DNA of 64,000 nucleotides, from positions 434,001 through 498,000 of the forward strand of contig CAWBZB010000004.1 of the NCBI GenBank assembly GCA_963793105.1, read 5' to 3'. The stretch is from UBA10649 sp963793105 (GTDB taxonomy: Bacteria; Actinomycetota; Actinomycetes; S36-B12). Within the stretch, counting starts at the first letter, position 1. Each line of letters begins with the position of its first letter. The notes under the pieces are model-generated. The model was not told the DNA's origin. It saw nothing but the letters and a program-made list of their open reading frames with translations, and did not search any database. A program made the position numbers and the translations under genes. Positions 36,228 to 44,641 of the stretch are shown here, in pieces.

Positions 36228-36257
36228 TTGTGGCGGAGGGGCGCACGCGAGTAGAAC
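36228..36257 (+). promoter_or_regulatory. candidate promoter of the putative ncRNA
   Basis: TTGTGG at 36228-36233 and TAGAAC at 36252-36257 are separated by 18 bases, a plausible sigma-70-type promoter firing at about 36264. It sits just upstream of the structured segment. Confidence 0.45.
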
Positions 36258-36261
36258 TGAC

Positions 36262-36535
36262 CTACCGCACCGAAAGGGGCGGGTCGATCCAGGAAGTGAA
36301 GGCCAGACGAAGGCGGCGGACCGAAAGGGACGCAACCGGAGGGTCCCGAGTGCTGGCGGGGCCGGTCTCATGGAGAGGCTCGAGGAAGCGATAACGACAT
36401 CGCCGATGCTGCGGAAACGGAGCATGAGCGCCGCGATCTGCACCAAGCGCGGGCGCCCCGAGAAATCGGGCGGTGGGCGGACGTTTCCATGTGAAGGCCC
36501 CTCGAACTCATACTTCGAGGGGCCTTCCACATTTA
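36262..36535 (+). ncRNA. putative structured non-coding RNA, about 270 nt, family not recognised
   Basis: The 374-bp gap between the hydrolase and oleD holds no credible protein gene but many local hairpins, several closed by GAAA-type loops: CC-GAAA-GG at 36270-36279, a GGGAC/GTCCC stem near 36327-36348, GCGAT/ATCGC near 36389-36404, ATGCT/AGCAT near 36406-36427, and CCCGA-GAAA-TCGGG near 36457-36470. The 5' segment (about 36262-36271) can pair with about 36472-36482, closing the whole molecule. A promoter-like pair lies upstream and a 14-bp terminator stem at the end. It lacks the signature elements of RNase P RNA, tmRNA and SRP RNA. An actinobacterial 6S-like (Ms1-type) RNA is one possibility, unproven. 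Confidence 0.5.
36493..36527. terminator. 14-bp perfect hairpin, probable bidirectional terminator
   Basis: Bases 36493-36506 and 36514-36527 pair without mismatch around a 7-base loop. It lies six bases from the oleD stop codon and at the end of the putative ncRNA on the other strand, so it can end both transcripts. Confidence 0.8.
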
Positions 36536-37564
36536 TAGGCCAGCAGAGGGCCAAATCGTCGGAGCGCCACGCCCACGCGTCGAATCGGACGCGTCGACGG
36601 ATCGTGCGAGTCTCTCCAGCCCCTCCTCGATGCTCACCCGCGGCACCCACGCGAGGACCCGCCGGGTCTCGCGCTGGTCGAACCAATGCGCGGTCGCCAA
36701 CTGCTCGGCGACGAACGCGGTGATGGGCGGCTCATCCGGACGGCCGGCCCGAGCCCAGGCGCGTTCCACGATCGCTCCGACGCTGCGCGCGACGGGGTAC
36801 GGGACATGCCGTCGTGGCGGCTGGCCACCCACCGCCAGCGCGATGCGACTCACGAGCTCGAACACCGTGCGGGGCTGTCCGTTCGAGACGACGAACGCCC
36901 TCCCGTGCACGTCGGGGGCACGGCAGCGACTGAGGGCCTGGGCGATCGCCTCAGCCGCGTTGTCGACGTAGGTGGAGTCGATGAGTGCTGAGCCGTCGTC
37001 GACGACTGCGAGCCGGCCGGCCCGGGCCCGCTCGGCGATGCGGCCGATGAGCTGCGTGTCCCCTGGCCCCCACACCAGATGCGGTCGGATCGCGACCACC
37101 GCGAAACCGTCGACGTCCCTGGCGAGGGCAACGCGCTCCGCCGCTGCCTTGCTTCGGGCGTAGTTGCCCCGCGCGCGCTCGGGATCCGCGGGCATGGCCG
37201 CCGTCCCTACGAGCGGTTCGCCGGAGTGCGCCACTGACGGAGAGGAGATGTGCACGAACCTGCCGACGCCCGCCGCGCCCGCGGCGTCCAGCACGACCTC
37301 CGTGCCCTCGATATTGACCCTGGCGAAGTCGTCCCAGGGGCCGGTCATCGACACGCGGGCCGCGAGGTGGACCACCGCGTCCTGACCGACCATCGCCGAC
37401 GCCATGGCATCGCGGTCTGAAATGTCCCCCAGCACCTCGCGCACCCCGGGCGCGTGCCCGGCCGGCGTGCGCTGGAAGGAGGTGACGTCGTCGTCGCGCG
37501 CCGCCAACTCGCGCACGACCGCCGAGCCCAGCAGGCCGCGCCCCCCAGTGACCAGGACCCTCAT
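36533..37564 (-). CDS. oleD: 2-alkyl-3-oxoalkanoate reductase OleD
   Basis: OleD reduces the beta-keto acid made by OleA to a beta-hydroxy acid in long-chain olefin synthesis. The 343-residue extended SDR begins with the NAD(P)-binding VLVTGGRGLLGSAVVREL, and has the catalytic Tyr/Lys pair in NYARSKAAAER and the HISSPSV serine. ATG 37564 overlaps the oleBC stop by four bases. The closest alternatives are 3-beta-hydroxysteroid dehydrogenase-like enzymes, but the oleA-oleBC context decides. Confidence 0.88.
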   Translation of the reverse strand: MRVLVTGGRGLLGSAVVRELAARDDDVTSFQRTPAGHAPGVREVLGDISDRDAMASAMVGQDAVVHLAARVSMTGPWDDFARVNIEGTEVVLDAAGAAGVGRFVHISSPSVAHSGEPLVGTAAMPADPERARGNYARSKAAAERVALARDVDGFAVVAIRPHLVWGPGDTQLIGRIAERARAGRLAVVDDGSALIDSTYVDNAAEAIAQALSRCRAPDVHGRAFVVSNGQPRTVFELVSRIALAVGGQPPRRHVPYPVARSVGAIVERAWARAGRPDEPPITAFVAEQLATAHWFDQRETRRVLAWVPRVSIEEGLERLARSVDASDSTRGRGAPTIWPSAGL

Positions 37565-40156
37565 CGGCCGTGGCCTCGTGAGCGGCGACCCGCGAGGAGG
37601 TCCTCGGCCCACGCCGCCAGCGCCCCCCGATCGACCTTCGAGTTGTGGCGGATGTCCACCGGAAGCGCCGGCCGCTGGAGAACGGCCGCGACGTCACGGC
37701 CCGACGCACGGCGTACCGACGTGGTGAGGTCGAGGCCCGCCAGTCCGGTCCTGCGCTCATCGGTCGCGACGATGACGACCAGCTGCTGGGTACCGCGGGG
37801 TCCGACCCCGACGCAGGCGGCGTGGTTCACCTCGGGCAATTGCTCGACCGCCTGCTCCACACCGACCGGGGCCACGGGTCCGGCCGCCGTGCAGATCAGG
37901 TGCGAGAGCCGACCTCCGATCCAGAGCCGGCCTTCGGAGTCCAGGTGCCCGACATCACCGGTGCGGTGCCAGCCGGCGTCTCGGCCACTCGCTCGCTCGG
38001 TCGCCCAGAGCCGGTCATACCGGTCCTTCTGGTGAGCCGCCCGCACGACGATCTCGCCCAGAGCATCGGGCTCGTCGATGAGAGGGCCGATCGCCACGCC
38101 CACGTCGTCGACTCGACTGATGCGCACGTCGACGCCGGGCAGCGGATGCCCGACCAGCACGCCGTCGCCTCGACCGGCGGCATCGATCTCCGCGATGGTG
38201 ACGTCCGCGACCGGAAGCACCTCCGTCATGCCGTACGGCGTGCGCACCTCCGCGGCCGGGCACAGCCGTGCCATGCCGTGCAGAAGGGCCGCCGAGACCG
38301 GGGCCCCGGCTCCCAGCACCAAGCGCAGGGAGCCGAGGGCGGCAAGGTCGTCGTCGGTGAGGAGGTCCGCGGTCTCCAGGATGCCGGCGAACGCGGCCGG
38401 CGAGGCCCACACGAGTGTCCCGCTGACGACCCTGCGTCGCGTCCGCGAACGCCCGCGCCGACAGGGTGCGCGGGGACGTGACCTCCATGTCAGGGATGGA
38501 CGAGCGGATCCCGAGGGCCGGGCCGAGCACGGCCCACGGGGCGAAGGCCGCCACGAGGGCGTCCTCGGAGGTGATGGCGTAGTGGGCGCGGAGCAGGTCG
38601 CGCGTGCGCTGGATCTGGCGATGCCGGTAGACGACGCCCTTGGCGGGGCCCGTCGAACCGGATGTGAAGGCCACCAGCGCCTCATCGTCGCCGGAGGGCG
38701 GATCCGGCATGGATCCGCGGGCTCGGCCCACTCGGGCCACCGCAGCCAGGTCGCCCGCAGCGATGCGCTGGCCGGGTATCCGCATCGTGCGGACCAGGGC
38801 CATGGCCTTGGGGATGGCGATCACGTGGTCGAGCCCGGCCCCCCGCAGCGCGCGGTGGATGCCCCCCACGCCCAGGCCGGCGTCGGTGACAACGACCGTC
38901 GCGCCGATCCGCCAGCAGGCGTACACCACCGCGATCAGGTCGGCGCCCGGAGTGATGAGCACCGCGACCCGGTCGCCGCGTCGCACTCCCCTGGCGGAGA
39001 GTCCCTGCGCCAGCATTCGCACGTTGCGGTCGAGCAGCTGCCAGGTGACCTGACGCCAACGCCCCGCGCCCACGGGTTCGGCGAGGGCGATGCCCGACGG
39101 GTCGGCGACCGCGCGACGTTCCAGCTCCGCCCACAGCGACCCTCCCGATGCGTCGTCACTCGTGGCTGGTTTCCGGCCCTCGGAACCCGCCACGAGTGAC
39201 GAGGCATCGGGAGTGGTGGCGGTCCGCAGGTCCTCGACCCACCGCAGGAGGTCGTCGGTCAGTGTCGGGGCGTCCTCGCTCACGAGGTGCCGCGCTCCCT
39301 CGTAGCGGTGCACGTCGGCCTGCGGCAGCCTCGCGACGAGGTCCTCGAGATACCGATCCGAGAACACCGGGTCATTCGGACCCCAGAGCAGCAGCGCCGG
39401 CACGTCGCCCAGCTCGCGGATCCCCTCGGCGATGGCGTCGAGGGCAGCGGCACTCGGATGCTCCGACTCGAGCGGGATGTCGGCCACGAACGTGCCCACT
39501 GCGTGGCGTCGCGCCCGGTCCCGGTAGGGCGCCGCGAACGCGTCAGCGACGTCACGCGGCATCGACCTCCCGCTGAGCAGCGTGGTCCCGCGCACAAAGG
39601 CGGACGTGTTCACCGTGTTGGCGCGCAGCAGCGGCGCGAACCGCGCCAGCCGGATGACGGTCGGGGCGGCGGCCGCCTCGGGCTGGTGCACGGCGGTGTT
39701 GAGGAGCACCACTCCACGCAACTGCGCGCGGTGCTCCAAGGCCCACCCGAGGGATATCGGGCCGCCCCAGTCGTGCGCCACGGTGACGACCGGCCCGTCG
39801 ATGCCCAGGGCGGCCGAGATCGCCGACAGGTCGTCCACCCGCTGGGCCAGTCGACGCACCGTCGAGGTCCGCTCGCTGAATCCCATGTCGAGCTGGTCGA
39901 CAGCCACGACACGAACACCGGCTGGCGCGTGCTCGAGGAGCCTGCGCCACAGGTAGGACCACGTCGGATTCCCGTGCACGCACAGGAGGGTGAGCTCGAC
40001 GCCGTCGTCGGGGCGGTCGGCATGCGTGTCGAGCACGTGCCACGTGCGCGCGACGCCGTCGTCATCGCCCGCCGTGACCAGTCGCGACCAGCGCGCGTCC
40101 AGGCCGGGCAGTCCGGGTGGCGGCAGCGTCGCGGACAGCGTGTCTGGGTGACTCAC
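37561..40156 (-). CDS. oleBC: OleB-OleC fusion (hydrolase plus AMP-dependent beta-lactone synthetase), interrupted by a 1-nt insertion
   Basis: The N-terminal half (about residues 1-310) is an alpha/beta-hydrolase with HGNPTWSYLW and nucleophile Asp129 in VAHDWGGPIS, the haloalkane-dehalogenase-like OleB that decarboxylates the beta-lactone. After a linker comes the acyl-adenylate enzyme OleC with the P-loop FTSGSTGPAKGVVYRH, TPYGMTEVLP and the C-terminal GWHRTGDVGHLD. The frame breaks at the C-run 38430-38432; removing one base gives DATQVVSGTLVWASPA and an 864-residue protein. Fused OleBC is known from Gram-positive olefin producers such as Micrococcus. GTG 40156 overlaps the oleA stop by four bases. 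Confidence 0.88.
39142..39213. repeat. 72-bp palindromic element in the OleB-OleC linker
   Basis: The 25-bp arms 39142-39166 and 39189-39213 are reverse complements with one mismatch, and the 22-base centre can extend the stem (GGTTTCCG against CGGAACCC). The length is a multiple of three and it is translated as part of the linker (DASSLVAGSEGRKPATSDDA), leaving both enzyme domains untouched. Confidence 0.85.
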
Positions 40157-41175
40157 CACGCGATTTCGATGACCGCCGCATTGAGCCCGGAGCCGATGCC
40201 CATGCACCCGATCCGCTGGCCCGCCTCGAACCCGTCTGCATGCATCGCGAGCGTGAAGGGCACCGAGGCCGGACCGATGTTGCCGCGGGTGGGGAAGATC
40301 ACCGGGGTCCGTGTCGGGTCGATGCCGAGTGCGCCGGTGATGGCGGCCGTGTGGACCTGCGATACCTGATGAATCACGTACGCGTCGAGGTCGGTCCAGT
40401 CGAACACGCCGGCGAGGTCGCGCCAGGTGTCCAGCGACAGCTCCACGCCGGCCTCAAGCAAGCCACGGGCGTCGGTCGTCATGTGATCGAGGTCGCCGAC
40501 GCAGAGCCGGTTGTGCTGGGTCGCGGCCCGGCTCACGCCGCCGACGAACCGGTGTCCCTCGGGATGCGTCGATGCACGTCCGAGCACCATCGCCGCGCCG
40601 CCCGAGCCGAGCGTGAGGGTGGCGAAGTTGTCGAGCACGTCCTGCTTGGTCGTGTCGGGTCCCTGCAGGCGGGCGATCGTCGCCTGCTGCGGGCGGCGAC
40701 TGCCTTCCCCGTCGACGACGAGCGCGTACTCGATCTGGCCGGAGTCGATCATCATGGCGCCGAGCTGCATGCCGTTCATGAAGCCGAGGCAGGCATTTCC
40801 GAGATCGAAGTTCAGGCAGGCACTGGACAGCCCCAGTTGCTCGTGAACATCGACCGCGGCCGAGGGCTCCAGGTGATCGCGACAGACGGAGGTGTCGACG
40901 ACCAGGCCCACGCTGGTCGGGTCGATGCCGGCCTCGGCGATCGCCTTGGCCCCCGCCATGGCAGCGGCGTCCGCGAAGGTGACGTCCTCCGGCCACCAGC
41001 GCCGCTCGGAGATCCCGGCCAGCGCCTCGAGCATCCCGGGCCGCAGCCCGACCCGCTCGTAGGTCTCCGCGAGCTGCTCGTCGATCTCGGTCGAGGTGAC
41101 CACGATCGGGGCGTCCACCGCCGTCACCGAGAGAACCGCGGTGTCGGAGTAGCGGAAAGTGGCATTGCCGGTCAT
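40153..41175 (-). CDS. oleA: 3-oxoacyl-ACP synthase III family protein OleA
   Basis: OleA condenses two fatty acyl-CoAs head to head, giving a long beta-keto acid, the first step of olefin synthesis. The 340-residue thiolase-fold protein has catalytic C129 (LGNACLGFMNG), H269 (AYVIHQVS) and N299 (PTRGNIGPAS), and E103 in VCRDHLEPSAA, matching the OleA-specific glutamate that separates it from FabH. It is the first gene of the operon; the next 105 bp upstream are shared with the divergent TAP-like gene. Confidence 0.92.
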   Translation of the reverse strand: MTGNATFRYSDTAVLSVTAVDAPIVVTSTEIDEQLAETYERVGLRPGMLEALAGISERRWWPEDVTFADAAAMAGAKAIAEAGIDPTSVGLVVDTSVCRDHLEPSAAVDVHEQLGLSSACLNFDLGNACLGFMNGMQLGAMMIDSGQIEYALVVDGEGSRRPQQATIARLQGPDTTKQDVLDNFATLTLGSGGAAMVLGRASTHPEGHRFVGGVSRAATQHNRLCVGDLDHMTTDARGLLEAGVELSLDTWRDLAGVFDWTDLDAYVIHQVSQVHTAAITGALGIDPTRTPVIFPTRGNIGPASVPFTLAMHADGFEAGQRIGCMGIGSGLNAAVIEIAW

Positions 41176-41279
41176 GGAGTTCCTCTCGGCCCCCCGCGCG
41201 GGGGATGGTGTGACAAGCGTGCCATGCCGGGGAACCGCGGGAAACCGCGGTCTCGCGGAGAGCGTCGTCCGCCCACTCC

Positions 41280-42863
41280 GTGACGTACGGTGGGCCGGTG
41301 AACCAGCATCCCTCTCGGCTCCCCCGGACTCAGGCTCCCCGGATCCGGACCATCGCCCTTGCCACGGCTCTCGCCCTAGTCGCCTCGCTCGCGACGGTCG
41401 GCACGGGTATCGCGACCGCGGCCCCCGCCGGCGTCCCGCGCGCGGATGTCAACCCGCCCGAGCTCGCCGACTACTACGCGCAGACCCTGGACTGGGCCTC
41501 CTGCGGGAGCGACCTCGACTGCGCCTGGCTCACGGTCCCGCTGGACTACTCGGATCCGGCCGGCCCCAGGATCCGGCTGCGGGTCTCGAGGGCGTCCGCG
41601 ACGGGGGTGCCGGAGAACCGCCAGGGGTCGCTCGTGGTGAATCCCGGCGGCCCGGGGGCCTCGGGCCTCGACTTCGCCGCCTATGTCGCGCTGGGACTGG
41701 CCCCGAAGGTTGCTGAGCAGTTCGACATCGTCGGATTCGACACCCGTGGCGTGGGCAAGTCGATCCCGGTGACCTGCATGACCGGCGCGGAGACGACGCG
41801 ATTCCTCCGCGCTGACGGCTCCCCGGACACGCGCGCCGAGGAGCTCCGCCTCATGACGCTGGGGGCCCGACTGGCGAGGGGCTGTCTCAGCAAGTCGCCG
41901 GGGATCGCCCGGCATCTCGGATCGGAGAACACCGCCCGCGACCTGGACATCCTCCGGCAGGCGCTCGGCGACGACCGCCTCAACTGGCTCGGTTTCTCGT
42001 ACGGCACGTACCTCGGCACGCTCTACGCCGAGGCGTTCCCGGACCGAGTGGGCCGCTTCGTCCTGGACGGCGCGCTCGATCCGAGCCTGGACATCATGGA
42101 GGTGTCCCTGGGGCAGTCCCGGGGTTTCCAGGTCGCGATGCAGCGGTTCGCGCGGGACTGTTCGGGGCGGTCCACCTGCCCGTATCGGGGTTCGGCCGCG
42201 ACCGTGCTGAAGGGCATCAACCGGCTTCTCGCTCGCATCGACAAGAAGCCGCTGCCGACTGGCACGGCCCGGCGGCTCGTGCAGGCCGAGGCTCTCGGGT
42301 CCATCTTCTACTCGATGTACTCGCCCACCATCTGGCCGACGCTGCGCCGAGCGCTCACGCAGGCTGAGGCCGGCGACGGACGGGGACTGCAGGGGCTCTT
42401 CGACTACGCCAACGAGCGAACCGGCCCCAACTCGTACGCCAGCAACATGGCCTCGGCATTCCCGGCCATCGCGTGCTGGGATGCCCCGGCGGCCCCGGGT
42501 CGCGCCGGTCTGCGAGCGGCGGCCACCACCTGGTCGCGGAACGCCCGCGTCCCCGACATGGCCCGAGCGATGGCCTGGGGGAATGCCGTGTGCTCCCAGT
42601 GGTACGGCCATTCGTCGCGCGCACCACGCCCGGCCGCGTCGACCACGACGGCACCGATCCTGGTCGTCGGCACCACGTTCGATCCGGCCACGCCCTATCG
42701 CTGGGCTCGGGCCCTATCCGGCCAACTTCAGACCGCAACGCTGCTCACCTACGCCGGCGACGGCCACACCGCATACGGGGCGGGATCGCGCTGCGTCGAC
42801 GGCGCGATCGACGCCTACCTGCTGACCGGCACACCGCCCGCCGCGGGGACCGTCTGCCGGTAG
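41280..42863 (+). CDS. secreted alpha/beta-hydrolase, tripeptidyl aminopeptidase (TAP) type
   Basis: A secreted serine hydrolase of the TAP/SlpD family, probably cleaving tripeptides or ester substrates outside the cell. After a signal peptide (ALATALALVASLATVGTG, cleavage near AAPAG) come NPGGPGASG (oxyanion hole), the nucleophile elbow GFSYGTYLG and the C-terminal TAP-like domain with VVGTTFDPATPYRWA and GDGHTAYG supplying Asp and His. Start GTG 41280 or GTG 41298; the latter gives a shorter, more usual leader. Ends with conserved Cys (AGTVCR). Confidence 0.88.
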   Translation: MTYGGPVNQHPSRLPRTQAPRIRTIALATALALVASLATVGTGIATAAPAGVPRADVNPPELADYYAQTLDWASCGSDLDCAWLTVPLDYSDPAGPRIRLRVSRASATGVPENRQGSLVVNPGGPGASGLDFAAYVALGLAPKVAEQFDIVGFDTRGVGKSIPVTCMTGAETTRFLRADGSPDTRAEELRLMTLGARLARGCLSKSPGIARHLGSENTARDLDILRQALGDDRLNWLGFSYGTYLGTLYAEAFPDRVGRFVLDGALDPSLDIMEVSLGQSRGFQVAMQRFARDCSGRSTCPYRGSAATVLKGINRLLARIDKKPLPTGTARRLVQAEALGSIFYSMYSPTIWPTLRRALTQAEAGDGRGLQGLFDYANERTGPNSYASNMASAFPAIACWDAPAAPGRAGLRAAATTWSRNARVPDMARAMAWGNAVCSQWYGHSSRAPRPAASTTTAPILVVGTTFDPATPYRWARALSGQLQTATLLTYAGDGHTAYGAGSRCVDGAIDAYLLTGTPPAAGTVCR

Positions 42864-42982
42864 TCGCCGGGCGTGACGAAGGCGGCCCGATCTGCGCGGC
42901 TCCGGGGTTTCGCGCCAGAGTTCGTGACCTGACGTGGCCTCCGGAGCCGAGGGATCGAGCCGCCTCCGCGCTCCTGGACGGA

Positions 42983-44212
42983 CTAGCCGTGACTCCTGAC
43001 CAGACGCGAGCCGGCTCCAGCCGCCGCCAGTGCCGCGGCCGCGATCATGGCCACGCCCCAGATCGGGAAGTCCTGATGAGGCGCTGACGATCCGCCGCCT
43101 GCAGGGACCGCGGCGGGGATCGTCGCCGTCGCCGGTGCCGTGACCGCTCCCGCAACGCCGCCCTCCACCTTGGCCGGCTTGGGGGCGCTGGTGATCTTCG
43201 CAGGCTTGGGGGCGGCAACCGTCGCCGGCGCAGTGGCCGGCACGCTGACGGGCACCTCCACATCGACGGTGGCGGGCTGAGCCACATCGACCGCGACCGG
43301 CTGAACGCGGGCGACCGGGGCATCGGCGTCGGTGTCGACCGGCTCGTCGGTGTCCTCCGGCTCGTCGGTGTCCTCCGGCTCGTCGGTGTCCTCCGGCTCG
43401 TCGGTGTCCTCCGGCTCCGTCGGTGTCCTCCGGCTCGTCGGTGTCCTCCGGCTCGTCGGTGTCCTCCGGCTCCTCGGTGTCCTCCGGCTCGTCGGTGTCC
43501 TCCGGCTCGTCGGTGTCCTCCGGCTCGTCCGTGTCCTCCGGCTCGTCCGTGTCCTCCGGCTCGTCCGTGTCCTCCGGCTCGTCCGTGTCCTCCGGCTCGT
43601 CCGTGTCCTCCGGCTCGTCCGTGTCCTCCGGCTCGTCCGTGTCCTCCGGCTCGTCCGTGTCCTCCGGCTCGTCCGTGTCCTCCGGCTCGTCCGTGTCCTC
43701 CGGCTCGTCCGTGTCCTCCGGCTCCTGGGGGTCCGCCACGCACACGTGCGAGAGGTTCAGCGCGCCACCGGTGTCCGTGACCTCCGCCGAGGCGGTCACC
43801 AGCTTCACGCCCGCACTTGTGGCCACATAGAGGCCCTTGACCTTCCCTGCCGCCATCTGCAGCTTCGTGATCCGCCAGGTGACGTCGGGGGCAAACGTCG
43901 CGTCAAAAGTGGATCGGCCAGCTCGCCGTCCGGGAGCACGAACTCGCCCTTGGTGAGGACGAAGTGCCAGCCATCCTCGCCCGGTCCGTTCAGGCAGTCG
44001 GATTCCTTCGACCCGAAGTCCGCCGCCAGAGTGTTGCGATGGACGTCCTTGAGCTCCTCCGCGCCACCGGACGTGGCCAACGCCGGGCCGGCCATCAGGA
44101 CGGCTCCACCCATCGTCGACACGGCGATGCTGCCGCGGACGAGGGCGTTGAGACGCCGACGGGAAGGGGTCCGGTAGGAGGGCTTCCAGGACTTCTTCGC
44201 GTTGCTCTTCAC
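42983..44212 (-). CDS. surface stalk protein with EPEDTD repeats, two compensating indels
   Basis: Three reading frames together make a 409-residue cell-surface protein. The N-terminus (ATG 44212) has a basic stretch and a signal peptide (LVRGSIAVSTMGGAVLMAGPALA), then a small domain ending ELADP. After a lost base in the A-run 43905-43908 it continues as DATFAPDVTWRI to HVCVADPQ, followed by about 21 EPEDTD units, then an extra C at 43417-43418 returns to the first frame: a Pro/Ala/Val linker and a C-terminal helix (IWGVAMIAAAALAAAGAG) with basic tail RLVRSHG. There is no LPxTG motif. Probably an extracellular acidic stalk anchored by the last helix. The small domain is unrecognised. Confidence 0.75.
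43331..43729 (-). repeat. 18-bp tandem repeat, about 21 units
   Basis: Units encode EPEDTD. Two DNA variants segregate: units in the 43331-43510 half mostly carry GTCGG, those in 43515-43720 carry GTCCG on the plus strand, suggesting block amplification. One unit has Glu for Asp (43471-43476 area), another a one-base insertion. Confidence 0.92.
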
Positions 44213-44641
44213 TCAATCTCCTGATGTCGAGGACCGCTGTGGTGCGGCACCTGAGAAGCAGACCGCGCCGGCCTTGCGCCAACCGAACGGCGACTTCTCG
44301 GTTGCCGCACGGGAATCCGCTGAACCTCACGAGACGCTTGCGGGGGCACTCGCCGATCGGGGCCCGGCAGCAGGGTGGCCCCGCCCGTGACCTCGGGTGG
44401 GGGGCCTGCCAAGCACTAGGAGCTCAGCGAGGCTGCCGGGTCACGGCGGCGGGGCCACCGTCTGCGGGCCGCCGGAGCAGCCATCGACCTGTCCCCCATC
44501 GCCTCGGTCAGACTGCCCGCGGCGATGGTTCGACAGATGACACAGCGCACCCGCAGTACTTCACGAGAGCCTCTCGATACGCGTCCCGAACCTCACGTTC
44601 CCATCAAGGTTCGCACCGACCGGACGCACGGGACCATCAGG
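44213..44641. other. 429-bp stretch without a recognisable gene
   Basis: Between the stalk gene start and the PAC2 stop there is no ORF with convincing coding features. The part next to 44212 is a long possible leader for the stalk gene with GC-rich hairpins, and AGGAG before its ATG (44216-44222). I searched for c-di-AMP (ydaO), cobalamin and c-di-GMP riboswitch motifs and saw none I could support. Confidence 0.5.

Noticed and set aside
36317..36360. GAAAGGGACGCAACCGGAG resembles part of a c-di-GMP-I riboswitch
   Set aside because: The remaining conserved core and the tetraloop receptor are missing and no gene follows on the same strand.
36262..36535. RNase P RNA, tmRNA or SRP RNA
   Set aside because: No GAGGAAAGTCC and ACAGAA (RNase P), no tRNA-like end with CCA (tmRNA), no GGAAGGAAGCAGC-type loop (SRP).
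41376..42611. 411-codon minus-strand open frame
   Set aside because: Lies opposite the TAP-like hydrolase, which has a signal peptide and all catalytic motifs; the antisense frame has none.
43331..43729. Regular repeats that might suggest a CRISPR array
   Set aside because: Units are contiguous 18-bp coding repeats without spacers, and no cas gene is present.
44213..44641. c-di-AMP or cobalamin riboswitch upstream of the stalk gene
   Set aside because: I could not find the conserved ydaO or B12-box elements in this leader; only generic GC-rich hairpins.
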